Assembly: GCA_947176915.1 (NCBI GenBank)
Contig: CAMWSM010000007.1
Span: forward strand, 1-52,988
Origin: an uncultured Porphyromonadaceae bacterium
Lineage (GTDB): Bacteria; Bacteroidota; Bacteroidia; Bacteroidales; Muribaculaceae
DNA: 52,988 nt
Direction: 5' to 3'
In this document: positions 23,929 to 32,725 of the stretch, piece by piece
Layout of the letters: each line of letters starts with the position of its first letter
Numbering within the stretch: the first letter of the stretch is position 1
Program-made: the position numbers and the translations under genes
The notes under the pieces: model-generated
The model's database searches: none
Seen by the model: the letters and a program-made list of their open reading frames with translations, nothing else
What the model was told of the DNA's origin: nothing

Positions 23929-24115
23929 ACAAAGTATTGGATTTTTATTTAAGGATTGAGAGTCGAAATCTATATTCGCTATTTCCTCCTAACTAAAAAC
24001 AACTGATATTGATTTTTTGTTCAGGCTGGGTGAAATTTATTTTTAGGGATTATTGCCGGTATATTAAAGGGTGAACAACAATAGAAAGCGGAGCCACTCT
24101 TCTTGTATCTGGATA

Positions 24116-25675
24116 TTATTCCTTTATTTTCCAGTCTTCGATGCATCGGGTCTTTGAGGAGAAGGAGGCTCCTATGAGAATCAACTGACGCTTATCCATC
24201 TGATACTTTCGGGCGTAATGCCGTTCCTCTATCTGATGCAATGCCTCCTCTGAAGTATGGTCATACTTCAGTTCAATGATATAGATATATTTCCGCGTTT
24301 TAATCTCCATATCAATCCGACCATCGGATGTATGTGATTCTGCCGTTGTATTGAGCCCTATCATATCCATCAGCAGATAGAAAGCATTGTGGAAGTTATT
24401 CTCATTCTCAATACGCAAGGAATAGTCGATACCCGCAAAATAAGTCTGCAGACCTTTCATTGCCTCTTCAGGTTTTCCGAAAATGAAATTCCGGGCTATT
24501 TCAGCCACAAGTTCGTTCCCTTTCAACGGTTTTGTAGAGACATAGTAGGGAATCAAAACATTGAAAAGCCCATATTTCACTTCGTTATTGGGTATCCCAA
24601 GGCGATAACTGCGCACATTCCTGTCATAACCCTTAATAGTCAGATAACCCGTCTGGAAAAGCAGTGCGGTCGGATTGGGATTCAACAGGTCAAGTCCTTT
24701 CAACATACTTTCCGGGCAATAAGTATCCAGACTCCTTTTAAGATCGGAATCAATCCGTTTCAATGTCTCGGCAATGAGGGTCGGGAGCCCCGTGTCATTC
24801 CAGAAATACTCAATTTTTGAGGATTCCATAGCATTCAGCAAGGACCATGGATTATAAATGTCGCTCCCTTTATCAGTGAAGCGATATCCGTCATAGTTAG
24901 ATTTTAATTCATCGATTGCCTCCTCATAACTGATTTCGTTCTCATCCGCAAGAGCCTGTATGCCATCCCGGAGGAATGATATCATTTCATCAGTTGTTAT
25001 CCCGCATATATCAGCATACCTATTCTCAAAAGTAATATCTTTTATATTATTGAGGTCGGAGAATACGGAGAGTTTGCTGAACCGGCTTACCCCTGTCAGG
25101 AAAACAAGTTGCAGATGCTCCGAACTGCTCTTGAAATTGGAATATAGGGAAGCGAGACGTGAACGGTAATGCTCGAAGTTTTCCTCCTTATTGAGGTTTC
25201 TGACTAACGGTTTGTCATATTCATCAACAAGCACTACGACCTTCCTGCCCGTTTTACGATGCGCTTCCGCTATGATGTGGCGGAAGCGCATTGAGATATC
25301 TGTCGTTTTGGGAGTGAGTCCGTATCTCTCTTCCCAACGTTGGAAATAATCTTCAAGCACTATCTCCAGATTGTCCAATTCATAGTAATTGCCTAAATTC
25401 AGGTCAAGACGAAGCACCGGATATTGTTGCCAATCCCATTCGATTGTATCAATGAACAGTCCTTTGAAGAGCGTCCGTTCCCCCTCAAAGAAATATCGTA
25501 GGGTAGAGAGGAAAAGCGACTTCCCGAAACGACGTGGACGGGCAAGAAAGTAATACTTACCTCCTTCATCAAGAATAGTGTTGATAAACGACGTTTTATC
25601 AATGTAGAGGTATCCTCCCTCAATAACCGTGCGGAAATCCTGTTCTCCGATAGCATATCTCACTCTCTTACCCAT
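24116..25675 (-). CDS. AAA-ATPase-like protein with C-terminal PD-(D/E)XK nuclease domain
   Basis: About 519 residues from the ATG at 25675 (MGKRVRYAIGEQDFRTV). The more upstream start at 25705 overlaps the -7 box and is unlikely. The N-terminal AAA-ATPase_like domain carries YIDKTSFINTIL and an unusual P-loop, ARPRRFGKSLFLSTL (about 44-58), then VVLVDEYDKPL (Walker B). The C-terminal domain has the nuclease core GRIDMEIKTRKYIYIIELKY (D...E-x-K, about 457-476). This family is present in many copies in Bacteroidales genomes and is thought to be selfish or defensive; its targets are unknown. It is not obviously linked to its neighbours. Confidence 0.85.
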   Translation of the reverse strand: MGKRVRYAIGEQDFRTVIEGGYLYIDKTSFINTILDEGGKYYFLARPRRFGKSLFLSTLRYFFEGERTLFKGLFIDTIEWDWQQYPVLRLDLNLGNYYELDNLEIVLEDYFQRWEERYGLTPKTTDISMRFRHIIAEAHRKTGRKVVVLVDEYDKPLVRNLNKEENFEHYRSRLASLYSNFKSSSEHLQLVFLTGVSRFSKLSVFSDLNNIKDITFENRYADICGITTDEMISFLRDGIQALADENEISYEEAIDELKSNYDGYRFTDKGSDIYNPWSLLNAMESSKIEYFWNDTGLPTLIAETLKRIDSDLKRSLDTYCPESMLKGLDLLNPNPTALLFQTGYLTIKGYDRNVRSYRLGIPNNEVKYGLFNVLIPYYVSTKPLKGNELVAEIARNFIFGKPEEAMKGLQTYFAGIDYSLRIENENNFHNAFYLLMDMIGLNTTAESHTSDGRIDMEIKTRKYIYIIELKYDHTSEEALHQIEERHYARKYQMDKRQLILIGASFSSKTRCIEDWKIKE

Positions 25676-25702
25676 GACCTTGGCAATATTAGATTGATAA
25701 TG

Positions 25703-25710
25703 CAAAAATA
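25703..25710 (-). promoter_or_regulatory. -7 element of the AAA/PD-(D/E)XK gene
   Basis: TATTTTTG on the minus strand, 27 bases ahead of the start at 25675. No clean -33 partner is visible. Confidence 0.5.
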
Positions 25711-25788
25711 ATCAAAATATTGATTATCTCAAAATTTACCCTTTAAGCACACACGGCTCTTTTCCCTTTAAATAATTGTAGGGGATTA

Positions 25789-25821
25789 TTGCTGTCGGAC
25801 GGGAAGAATGTATTATCTTCG
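25789..25821 (+). promoter_or_regulatory. Promoter of folA
   Basis: TTG at 25789-25791, 22 nt, then TATCTTCG at 25814-25821, a near match to TAnnTTTG, 20 bases upstream of the folA ATG at 25842. Confidence 0.5.
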
Positions 25822-25841
25822 CATTCTTAATGTAATCTGAG

Positions 25842-26324
25842 ATGGAAGTTAATATGATAGTGGCTGTGGGAAAGGATGGAGCCATAGGAAAAGGGGGAGA
25901 TTTGATTTGGCGGATTTCCGAAGATCTGAAACGCTTCAAGCGCCTTACCATGGGACATCCCGTCATCATGGGGCGTAAAACGTGGGAATCGCTTCCCAAG
26001 CGACCTCTCCCCGGTCGACGTAATATAGTCATAAGCCGTATGCCGGGGTATGCAGCCGAGGGGGGTGAGGTATTCCTCACGCCGGAGGAGTCCTTAAGAA
26101 ATTCCTTGAATGATTCCCCTTTCATTATGGGAGGGGCACAGATCTACAACCTTTTCCTTCCCCTTGCGGACAGGATCTATCTTACGGAGATTGATGCCGA
26201 ATGTGAGGACGCTGATGCGCGCCTCATGCTTTCCGAAGCCGAATGGCAGAGGGTTGAAGAGGGGGAGTGGAATGTTACTCCGGAGGGGGTGAGATACAGA
26301 TATGTGGAACTTGTGCGAAAATAG
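25842..26324 (+). CDS. folA: Dihydrofolate reductase
   Basis: This 160-residue enzyme reduces dihydrofolate with NADPH in folate and thymidylate metabolism. Motifs are VAVGKDGAIGKGGDLIWRIS (residues about 8-27, substrate and Met20-loop region), EDLKRFKRLTMGHPVIMGRKTWESLP (NADPH binding, about 28-53), RRNIVISR and FIMGGAQIYNLFLPLADRIYLTEI. The usual catalytic Asp is present as GGDLIW. The length is normal. The glycosyltransferase gene starts 5 bases after its stop, so the two are probably one transcript. Confidence 0.95.
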   Translation: MEVNMIVAVGKDGAIGKGGDLIWRISEDLKRFKRLTMGHPVIMGRKTWESLPKRPLPGRRNIVISRMPGYAAEGGEVFLTPEESLRNSLNDSPFIMGGAQIYNLFLPLADRIYLTEIDAECEDADARLMLSEAEWQRVEEGEWNVTPEGVRYRYVELVRK

Positions 26325-26329
26325 GAGAG

Positions 26330-27589
26330 ATGCGCATTGTAATCATAAATAAGAGTGACAGCACGGGGGGTGCGGCTGTCGTGAGCCGTCGCCTTATGGA
26401 GGCACTCCGCCGCCAGGGAGTGGATGCCAGGATGCTGGTGGCTGAGAAACTTACCGACTCCCCATACGTGGAGCAGGCTGCTGAAGGTTTGCGCCTGAAA
26501 TATCCTTTCCTTAAGGAACGACTGTCAATTTTCATTGAAAACGGTTTTAATCGCGCCACTCTTTTCAAGATTGACACCGGCGCGGACGGTCTTCCCCTAT
26601 GGCGCCATCCGTTAGTGAAATGGGCTGACGCAATCTTGCTCAATTGGGTGAATCAGGGATTTCTATCTCTTAAGGGGGTAGCGAAAATAGCAGCACTCGG
26701 AAAACCCGTCCTATGGACTATGCACGATATGTGGAACATGACCGGAATTTGTCATCATGCCGGAGAATGTCGCCATTATAGGGAGGAATGTGGAAATTGC
26801 CACTTATTGGGAAGGAAAAGGGGGAGGAATGATCTGTCACACCACACTTGGAAACGGAAACAAGACATACTGCCACGTGGGATATGTTATGTTGCGGTGA
26901 GCAGCTGGCTTGCTGATAAAGCCCGTGAAAGCCGGCTTCTTAAAGATGAGAGGGTAGAGGTCATTCCCAATACTTTCCCGCTGAAAATGAGCGAGCGCAC
27001 AGGAAGATTAAGGGAGGGGAAGATAAGGCTGATTTTCGGGGCTGCGAGAGTGGACGATCCGATAAAGGGTCTTCCGGCGCTCATAGAGATGACCCGTATA
27101 TTAGTGGATAGATATCCTGAACTGGCGTCCCGACTGGAGATAGTTACATTCGGAGGGGTAAAGAATCCTGAGGCTCTTTCGGGGATGGCTCTGCCCCATC
27201 ATCATCTTGGTATGCTTCATGGAGAGGATGCCGTGAGAAAGGTGTATGAAGAGGGGGATATTCTGATTTCAGCATCAAGCTATGAGACTCTCCCCGGCAC
27301 TCTCGTAGAGGCTCAGGCCTACGGCTGCATCCCTGTCAGTTTCAATCAAGGGGGGCAATGCGACATTGCGGAGCATCTTCAGACGGGCTATATAGCTCCA
27401 TATTCCATGGATACGGCTACGTCAGCCCGGAGTCTTGCGGAGGGCGTGGCATGGGCAGCGGAAATCATATCCGATAAGAAGAGGCATCGTGAAATCATCG
27501 AGCTTATGCGAGAGAATGTGAAGCGCCGCTTTTCGGCAGAAAATGTAGCAGAGGCATATCTTCGTCTGATATCCTCATGTCCGGGTTAA
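26330..27589 (+). CDS. GT4-type glycosyltransferase
   Basis: 419 residues from the ATG at 26330 (MRIVIINKSDSTGGAAVVSRRLMEALRRQG); an earlier in-frame start would lie within folA. The N-terminal GT-B domain has the donor-side glycine motif GGAAVVSRRLMEAL and LWTMHDMWNMTGICHHAGEC, with a Cys cluster (GECRHYREECGNCHLL) seen in Bacteroidota WcaI/WcaL-like transferases. The C-terminal domain has the GT4 signature EEGDILISASSYETLPGTLVEAQAYGCIPV with the E-x7-E motif (about 330-358). It probably adds sugar to capsule, O-antigen or exopolysaccharide. The donor is unknown, though GDP-mannose is made by the enzyme at 19994. Confidence 0.88.
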   Translation: MRIVIINKSDSTGGAAVVSRRLMEALRRQGVDARMLVAEKLTDSPYVEQAAEGLRLKYPFLKERLSIFIENGFNRATLFKIDTGADGLPLWRHPLVKWADAILLNWVNQGFLSLKGVAKIAALGKPVLWTMHDMWNMTGICHHAGECRHYREECGNCHLLGRKRGRNDLSHHTWKRKQDILPRGICYVAVSSWLADKARESRLLKDERVEVIPNTFPLKMSERTGRLREGKIRLIFGAARVDDPIKGLPALIEMTRILVDRYPELASRLEIVTFGGVKNPEALSGMALPHHHLGMLHGEDAVRKVYEEGDILISASSYETLPGTLVEAQAYGCIPVSFNQGGQCDIAEHLQTGYIAPYSMDTATSARSLAEGVAWAAEIISDKKRHREIIELMRENVKRRFSAENVAEAYLRLISSCPG

Positions 27590-27667
27590 TTATTTCTTAA
27601 GATAGATAGAAATAATGAATTCTCTTCCACGCAGTTGAGCGGAGCGCTCACATTGTAGATTTTTTAG

Positions 27668-27714
27668 GAGAGAATCTCCCGACCCTCTCCTAATGAATAT
27701 TAATTAACTACTTA
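27668..27714. repeat. 47-nt direct repeat, copy 1
   Basis: Identical to 28391-28437. It begins with a GGAGAG/CTCTCC hairpin and ends with an AT-rich segment. The resemblance continues for about 40 bases into what is, at the second copy, the 3' end of the lipoprotein gene (minus-strand ATGATCAACATTTTAACTGA versus ATTAACATTTTGACAGG), so copy 1 is probably the relic end of a lost paralogue. Confidence 0.7.
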
Positions 27715-27761
27715 ATAAGCTTTTTATCAGTTAAAATGTTGATCATTCTATTTAAGTTATT

Positions 27762-27893
27762 TTATGTATTAGTGGAAACTATTCCTCTGCCGATGATGAC
27801 TGTGTGATAGTGAGACCACCAAAGTGTAAGCAACAAGCAAGACATTGTAACCAACAAAAGGTTAGTCAAATAAGAATACGTTAGTTTCATCAT
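27762..27893 (-). CDS. Possible 43-residue membrane peptide
   Basis: Starting at 27893 (ATGATG after an AGGAAT purine stretch) the frame reads MMKLTYSYLTNLLLVTMSC and a hydrophobic helix to a short polar tail. It could be a small membrane peptide or a decayed gene. It is the only coding candidate in the 27590-28442 gap. A longer start at 28022 would add a polar region without features. I do not recognise a family. Confidence 0.25.
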   Translation of the reverse strand: MMKLTYSYLTNLLLVTMSCLLLTLWWSHYHTVIIGRGIVSTNT

Positions 27894-28085
27894 CTTATTC
27901 CTTTTAAAAATAATTATATTAACGGAAGTTGTTTCAATTGTTCTTAGAGAAGAAGATTCACTTTTGAAGTCATCACCTTCGTCTCCTTGATTTGTACGCG
28001 CTATGACACAGGGGATGTGCATGCCGTAATATTTTCGAGATAAAATTAGGAATAATCCCGCTTATAACCTGAAATTTTTTGTTCA

Positions 28086-28159
28086 CAAAAGTTTACATAA
28101 TTCAATTTGCTTATGTATTAATAAGTTAATGTTTAATATGTAAACATTTGTAAACTTTG
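28086..28159. repeat. GTTTACA-type inverted repeats
   Basis: AAAGTTTACA (28088-28097) is mirrored by TGTAAACTTT (28149-28158), with another ATGTAAAC at about 28138-28145. Three copies of the same 7-mer suggest a protein-binding site or leftover palindrome in the gap upstream of the small frame at 27893. Confidence 0.35.
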
Positions 28160-28238
28160 ATTTCTTGTCTATAAAAGTATCAGCGATAGTGTGATTATTC
28201 CGAATCTGCCTTATTTTTATATTTCCTAAATGGTTTTG

Positions 28239-28278
28239 CCGAACAATCTTCAACCGAATTGATTGTGAGATTGTCCGG
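28239..28278. repeat. Imperfect hairpin
   Basis: CCGAACAATCT (28239-28249) pairs with AGATTGTCCGG (28268-28278) with one mismatch and an 18-nt loop. No T-run follows. It lies in the gene-free stretch; its role is unknown. Confidence 0.4.
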
Positions 28279-28390
28279 TTCTTATATCAACAACATTGAA
28301 GAGACTGCTACTTAGTTTTCAATAGATAAGGAGCAGCGAGAGCAAGCGCTATAGTCACTACACTCTATCTTGGAAAGTTAAATTCATTAA

Positions 28391-28437
28391 GAGAGAATCT
28401 CCCGACCCTCTCCTAATGAATATTAATTAACTACTTA
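28391..28437. repeat. 47-nt direct repeat, copy 2
   Basis: Identical to 27668-27714 and placed directly 3' of the lipoprotein gene (stop at 28443, minus strand), where its hairpin could close the transcript. Confidence 0.7.
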
Positions 28438-28442
28438 GTAAA

Positions 28443-28874
28443 CTATTTACCTGTCAAAATGTTAATGTTCATACTTCCTCGTAGATTGACTAATTTTACT
28501 GATCCTGTGATGGATATTTCAGTATTATTCTCTGTTTTTTCGCTTTGGAAAACCAAACCTTCTGTGTCCGGACTTTCAGTGAGCTCTACTTGCTGGAATA
28601 CAACGGAGTTGTGTCCCGGAATTATATTATTGAGAGTTATAGTGGCTCGTAGGGGGTCAGTGTCCTTATCTGGTACCTGAAGTTCTATGCTTCCTTCCCC
28701 TTTTTCCAAAGGCACTCCATCAAGAGAACCAGAGAGATCCGACTTGCCATCTACTGTATAGGTTCCTTCAATATAATAATAGTTAACCTCTTGTGGCTCT
28801 TTGTCATCGCTGCAAGCTACGAATGTTACGACCATCAATAACAGCAGTATTGCTGCATGCAAATACTTTTTCAT
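28443..28874 (-). CDS. Small hypothetical lipoprotein
   Basis: About 143 residues from the ATG at 28874 (MKKYLHAAILLLLMVVTFVAC); the upstream ATG at 28901 would precede the signal peptide with unneeded residues. The lipobox VTFVAC gives lipid attachment. The mature part has a beta-rich pattern: YYIEGTYTVDGKSDLSGSLDG, SIELQVPDKDTDPLRATITL, SITGSVKLVNLRGSMNINIL. I do not recognise a family; the shape suggests a small beta-sandwich exposed in the periplasm or at the surface. It lies downstream of a DUF3244 protein and a TPR regulator on the same strand, so the three may form one unit. Confidence 0.75.
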   Translation of the reverse strand: MKKYLHAAILLLLMVVTFVACSDDKEPQEVNYYYIEGTYTVDGKSDLSGSLDGVPLEKGEGSIELQVPDKDTDPLRATITLNNIIPGHNSVVFQQVELTESPDTEGLVFQSEKTENNTEISITGSVKLVNLRGSMNINILTGK

Positions 28875-28970
28875 AATTGAATAATATTTTAGAAAATTCA
28901 TTTTTTGCTGTGTTTAATTGAAAATGTTTGTTGATATTATTTATAGCGCTATAAATCAATTCATATACTT

Positions 28971-29351
28971 TCATTCTATATATATGTAGCCACTGTATGT
29001 TATTCCGCTCTCGGATGTGCAGGATATAGCTACTTCTCCGTTTAAGGAACCTGTGGCTACATAATAGTCGCTATCTATACCTACAACTGTATAGAAACTA
29101 TTATTGCTATCGTTTATAGTGACGGAAAATGTCTCGGAGAGAGTATAGTATGGGATAAAAGCAAATCCCATTCCATCATAGGTAACTTCAATATAGTCTC
29201 TTGAGGGCATTCTTTTCCTTTTTGGATTAATTTCCCGATTAAGCCGAGTGCTTGAATCGGATGCTGGATTATCATTTGTCTCATTAGTTTCAGCGAAGCA
29301 AGGAGACCAGGCACAGCATAACATAGAAATTAATAATAATGTTTTTTTCAT
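28971..29351 (-). CDS. DUF3244 family secreted protein
   Basis: This 126-residue protein has a signal peptide (LLLISMLCCAWSPCFA). After a polar stretch with KRKRMPSRDYIEVTYDGMG, the C-terminal two thirds show short strands: GFAFIPYYTLSETFSVTIND, FYTVVGIDSDYYVATGSLNG, EVAISCTSESGITYSGYIYIE. This fits DUF3244, a small immunoglobulin-like family of unknown function restricted to Bacteroidota and often found beside TPR regulators, as here. A TAATTTCG element (29373-29380, minus strand) lies about 22 bases upstream. Confidence 0.75.
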   Translation of the reverse strand: MKKTLLLISMLCCAWSPCFAETNETNDNPASDSSTRLNREINPKRKRMPSRDYIEVTYDGMGFAFIPYYTLSETFSVTINDSNNSFYTVVGIDSDYYVATGSLNGEVAISCTSESGITYSGYIYIE

Positions 29352-29545
29352 GCGGATGTAATTTTATAGTCGCGAAATTATAGAGAATTTCGATAATAGC
29401 CAAGAAGACCTCATAACGAATATCTATCGTTCATAATATGCTGTATCATAGTATTATATTAAGATTTATTCGTAATAATAATATAAATTTTTATCAGAAA
29501 CCGCACAAAGTGATAGAAAAAATTGGCTTAATAATTAGAATTTCG

Positions 29546-31224
29546 CTACTTTTCCCCCTCCGAGGGAAAGAGTAGATTATAAAGTTCATCTTTTCTATTA
29601 GAGTTTGAATTCAAAAGGCTTTTTTTGAGCCTGCTTTTTCTATTGTAGAATACGTCTGGTTTTATATCCAATATTAGACAAATTGAGTCAATAGAGAAAT
29701 GAAAAAATAACAAAGCTCCTAAACGTCGCTGGTTCTCATTAATTCTTTTCATATTATCATAGACATCACTTAACAGATTATTGGTGGATTTATTAATTTC
29801 CTTTTCCAAACTTTCCAAAAATCCATGCTACTTCTTATGTGTTCTATTTCTTCTTTAATTTTACACATTACTCCTTTGGAATTTTGTTGTGTCTCAGGGC
29901 TACGATAATATTCTGAATAAAGATTGTCAAGACGAACTAAAAGATAATCAAGAGTAGGTGAGGACTTGCTTAAGGAATCGGTTATATTTTGTTTATATTC
30001 ATTGAGGGATTGAGTTAAAATGCCAACAGTATCAATAGCGTTTCTAATTTTATTATTTTTTGACCAAATAATTAAAAAAATTATTAGACCAATACATACT
30101 AATATTAATCCAAAAGATGCGCCTATCCATAGAATAAGTTGACGAGTAGTCCCCAATTCTTTTTGAACTGAGTGAAGGCGTTTTTCTTTAAAGATAGATC
30201 TTAGGAAATTTGCATCGCTTGAAATATCCCGTGCATACTGTCTATTGTAGGATACATATTCTTTCTTTAATGATTTGAACGCATTTTCAAAGTCTCCTTG
30301 AGATTCATAAAACTCATAAGTTACATCTTCTTTAGAATATTCTGTCATTATACTATTGGCAAGATTGAGTATTGAGTCGGGAGCAGTGTTATCCTTAATC
30401 ATTGCCCATAGAAGAAGATTTTTATCTTTAAGGGGAATTTCGTTGATATTATAAAGACTAAATGATAATTGAAAACTCTGCTTTGCTTCTTTATAGTTAG
30501 CCTGATGAAGAAAAGCCAAACTGAGATAGGTTAATGCATCTTTCAACAAAATGGTATCTTTTGTTTCCCATGATTGCTGAACGATTTCTTTTATGAAGTT
30601 AATCCCTTTCATATTGTTATTATCTACAAGACTTTTCCCAAGTATAAGTTGGGATTCTTGTATGAAAGGAATAGAATCTAATTTTTTGAAAAGGTTATAT
30701 GCCTCCTGACTCGCATGTAACTCCATTTTATTGTCATGAATGATACTCGCGCCACGCGCGATAGCTTGATAAAGATGAGCCTTATAGAATAATTGTGAGG
30801 AATCGGCGTTTTCGAGGGCTTCGTCGAAGGCTACGAGGGCTTCTCCGTTGCTACCTTTGTTCTGACATATCAGTCCTTTGTAGTAAAGGGTGCGCATAAG
30901 ATTGTAGGAGTCTTTCTCGGAACGGAAAAACTCCTCAGCCTTTTTCAGGGTGCTTGAGGCAGTGTCGTCAATATAGTTCTTATATCTTGCTTCGGCATTC
31001 AGCAGCGCATACAGGGCGGTGTCAGACTTGTGGGTCAGTCTCTTCGTGTCAAATTGCTCTAGTCGGATGTATGCAGAATCGGGTCGGGTCTGCAAGAGAG
31101 TGTCAATGGCGAGTAGTTCGGGGTCGTAATGCCTCTCTTTTGTGCAGAAACAAAACGGAAGGAAAAGTATAGAGAGCAAAATTGGCAGCAAAATGCGAGT
31201 CGTTGAGATGTTTCGTGGCGCCAT
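29546..31224 (-). pseudogene. TPR membrane regulator with C-terminal HTH, split by a one-base frameshift
   Basis: The first part, from the ATG at 31224 (MAPRNISTTRILLPILLSIL, lipobox-like LPFC), has TPR helices (about 60-330: DTLLQTRPDSAYIRLEQFD, YYKGLICQNKGSNGEALVAF), one membrane helix (LILWIGASFGLILVCIGLII) and a coiled coil. The frame then breaks at MDFW. One base more, a sixth T in GATTTTTGG near 29820-29824, would give MDFLESLEKEINKSTNN and continue into a helical HTH tail (SICLILDIKPDVFYNRKSRL, ends at 29546). Intact relatives are single-chain regulators that sense TPR partners in the periplasm and act on DNA or partners inside. This copy is a frameshifted gene, a sequencing error or a slippage site. 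Confidence 0.8.
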
Positions 31225-31325
31225 GAATTTTACAGTAAAGTTAGCGTAAGGGAAAGGAGATGAAGATATGCAGCAACGGGAGGGAGAAGCCGCGGCTGCA
31301 TATCCTTGACTCAAACAGGGGGAGA

Positions 31326-32630
31326 TTATCTGGAGAGGAGGAAATTCTTGAAGGCGGTGAAGTCAGGCTCCATCTCCACGCTTCTCTTTTCTCCGCGCAT
31401 GAAGGCTGCAAGCCGTTCGGGAATCTCTACCTCTTTCCCGGTTATGCCTTCCACTGTCTCCTTGAATTTCGCCGGATGGGCTGTTTCCAGGAATATTCCT
31501 GTCTCTCCCGGCTGCAATTGTTCCTCAAGGGCACGATAGCCCACGGCTCCATGCGGGTCGAGCTGATAGCCCTCTGTCTCAAGAGTTGATTTCAGGGTTG
31601 CCGCTATCTCCTTGTCGGTATATGTGGCACCGCTTATCTCGGCTGCTATGGCATCATGGGAATGCCCGAAGAGGTCGAGCACACGGGCGAAGTTGCTCGG
31701 GTCGCCGACATCCATGGCATTGGCAATTGTCTGCACCGACGGACGCGGACGGTATTCCCCCGTCTCAAGATATTCAAAGAATATGTCGTTGGCATTGTTG
31801 GCAGCGATAAACCGCTTTACGGGGAGTCCCATGCGCTTTGCGATAAGTCCGGCGGTGATGTTTCCGAAATTGCCGCTGGGGACGCACACAACGATATTCT
31901 CCGTGTCGGCTCCGGCAGCCATCAGTTGCCCTACGGCATGAAAGTAATAGAACATCTGAGGGAGGAACCGCGCCACATTTATTGAGTTGGCAGACGTAAG
32001 CATCATTTTCTCATTGAGTTCCTTGTCGAGGAATGCCTGCTTCACGAGGCGTTGGCAGTCGTCGAATGTGCCGTCAATCTCTATCGCCTCTATGTTGCGT
32101 CCGAGAGTGGTGAACTGCGATTCCTGAATCGCGCTGACTTTCCCTTTGGGGTAGAGCACGAAGACTCTCACGCCGTCCACGCCGAGGAAACCGTTTGCAA
32201 CGGCGCTCCCCGTATCGCCCGATGTGGCTACAAGGACATTGACGAGGCGGTCTTTATTCTCGCGGTTGAAATAGCCTAAAAGACGCGCCATGAATCTTGC
32301 CCCCACATCCTTGAAGGCGAGAGTCGGACCGTGGAAGAGCTCCAGGGAGTAAATTCCCTCTTTTACTTTCACCAACGGGATAGGGAAATTCATGGCGTCT
32401 TCCGTAAGCTCTTTCAGGAGCGTGGGGTCGACATCCTCACCGAAGAGATTCTGCGCCACCTCCGCTGCCATTTCCTGAAGCGAGAGAGAGGGTAGACGCC
32501 GGAAGAATTCTTCCGGCATGGGCTTGATTTTTTCGGGCATGTACAACCCGCGGTCGGGAGCCAGACCTTTCACCACCGCCTCTTCCAGAGAGACGTCGGG
32601 GGATATGCCGGCTGTGCTTCTGTATTTCAT
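31326..32630 (-). CDS. thrC: Threonine synthase
   Basis: This 434-residue PLP enzyme converts O-phosphohomoserine to threonine. The PLP lysine is in FHGPTLAFKDVGARFMARLL (about residues 104-123). LVATSGDTGSAVANGFLG (about 148-165) and VPSGNFGNITAGLIAKRMG (about 244-262) are phosphate- and cofactor-binding segments. The N-terminal FxPDRGLYMPE form and the length fit the yeast/E. coli type. It is the last gene of the thrA / ApgM-type kinase / thrC set. The 96-bp gap from the previous gene holds a heptamer array rather than a promoter I can see. Confidence 0.96.
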   Translation of the reverse strand: MKYRSTAGISPDVSLEEAVVKGLAPDRGLYMPEKIKPMPEEFFRRLPSLSLQEMAAEVAQNLFGEDVDPTLLKELTEDAMNFPIPLVKVKEGIYSLELFHGPTLAFKDVGARFMARLLGYFNRENKDRLVNVLVATSGDTGSAVANGFLGVDGVRVFVLYPKGKVSAIQESQFTTLGRNIEAIEIDGTFDDCQRLVKQAFLDKELNEKMMLTSANSINVARFLPQMFYYFHAVGQLMAAGADTENIVVCVPSGNFGNITAGLIAKRMGLPVKRFIAANNANDIFFEYLETGEYRPRPSVQTIANAMDVGDPSNFARVLDLFGHSHDAIAAEISGATYTDKEIAATLKSTLETEGYQLDPHGAVGYRALEEQLQPGETGIFLETAHPAKFKETVEGITGKEVEIPERLAAFMRGEKRSVEMEPDFTAFKNFLLSR

Positions 32631-32633
32631 ATA

Positions 32634-32725
32634 ATAAGATGTTAAGAATTAAGAGTTAAGAAATGAGATGTTAAGATGTTAAGGGTTAAGGGTTAAGAAT
32701 TAAGGGTTAAGGGTAAGGGGAGGGG
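32634..32725. repeat. Heptamer array inside the threonine operon
   Basis: Imperfect TTAAGGG / TTAAGAA units fill the 95 bp between the stop of the ApgM-like gene (TGA at 32726-32728, minus strand) and the ATG of thrC, starting at the stop codon. In the direction of transcription the units read CCCTTAA. Confidence 0.75.

Noticed and set aside
24116..25675. Defence-island assignment for the AAA/PD-(D/E)XK gene
   Set aside because: It stands alone among housekeeping genes; the family is highly copied in Bacteroidales, so context gives no support.
23262..25784. A shared 19-mer (CCTTTAAATAATTGTAGGG) at about 23262 and 25766
   Set aside because: One copy is inside the DUF4846 gene and the other in a promoter gap; the likeness stops at once, so it may be chance or a tiny relic.
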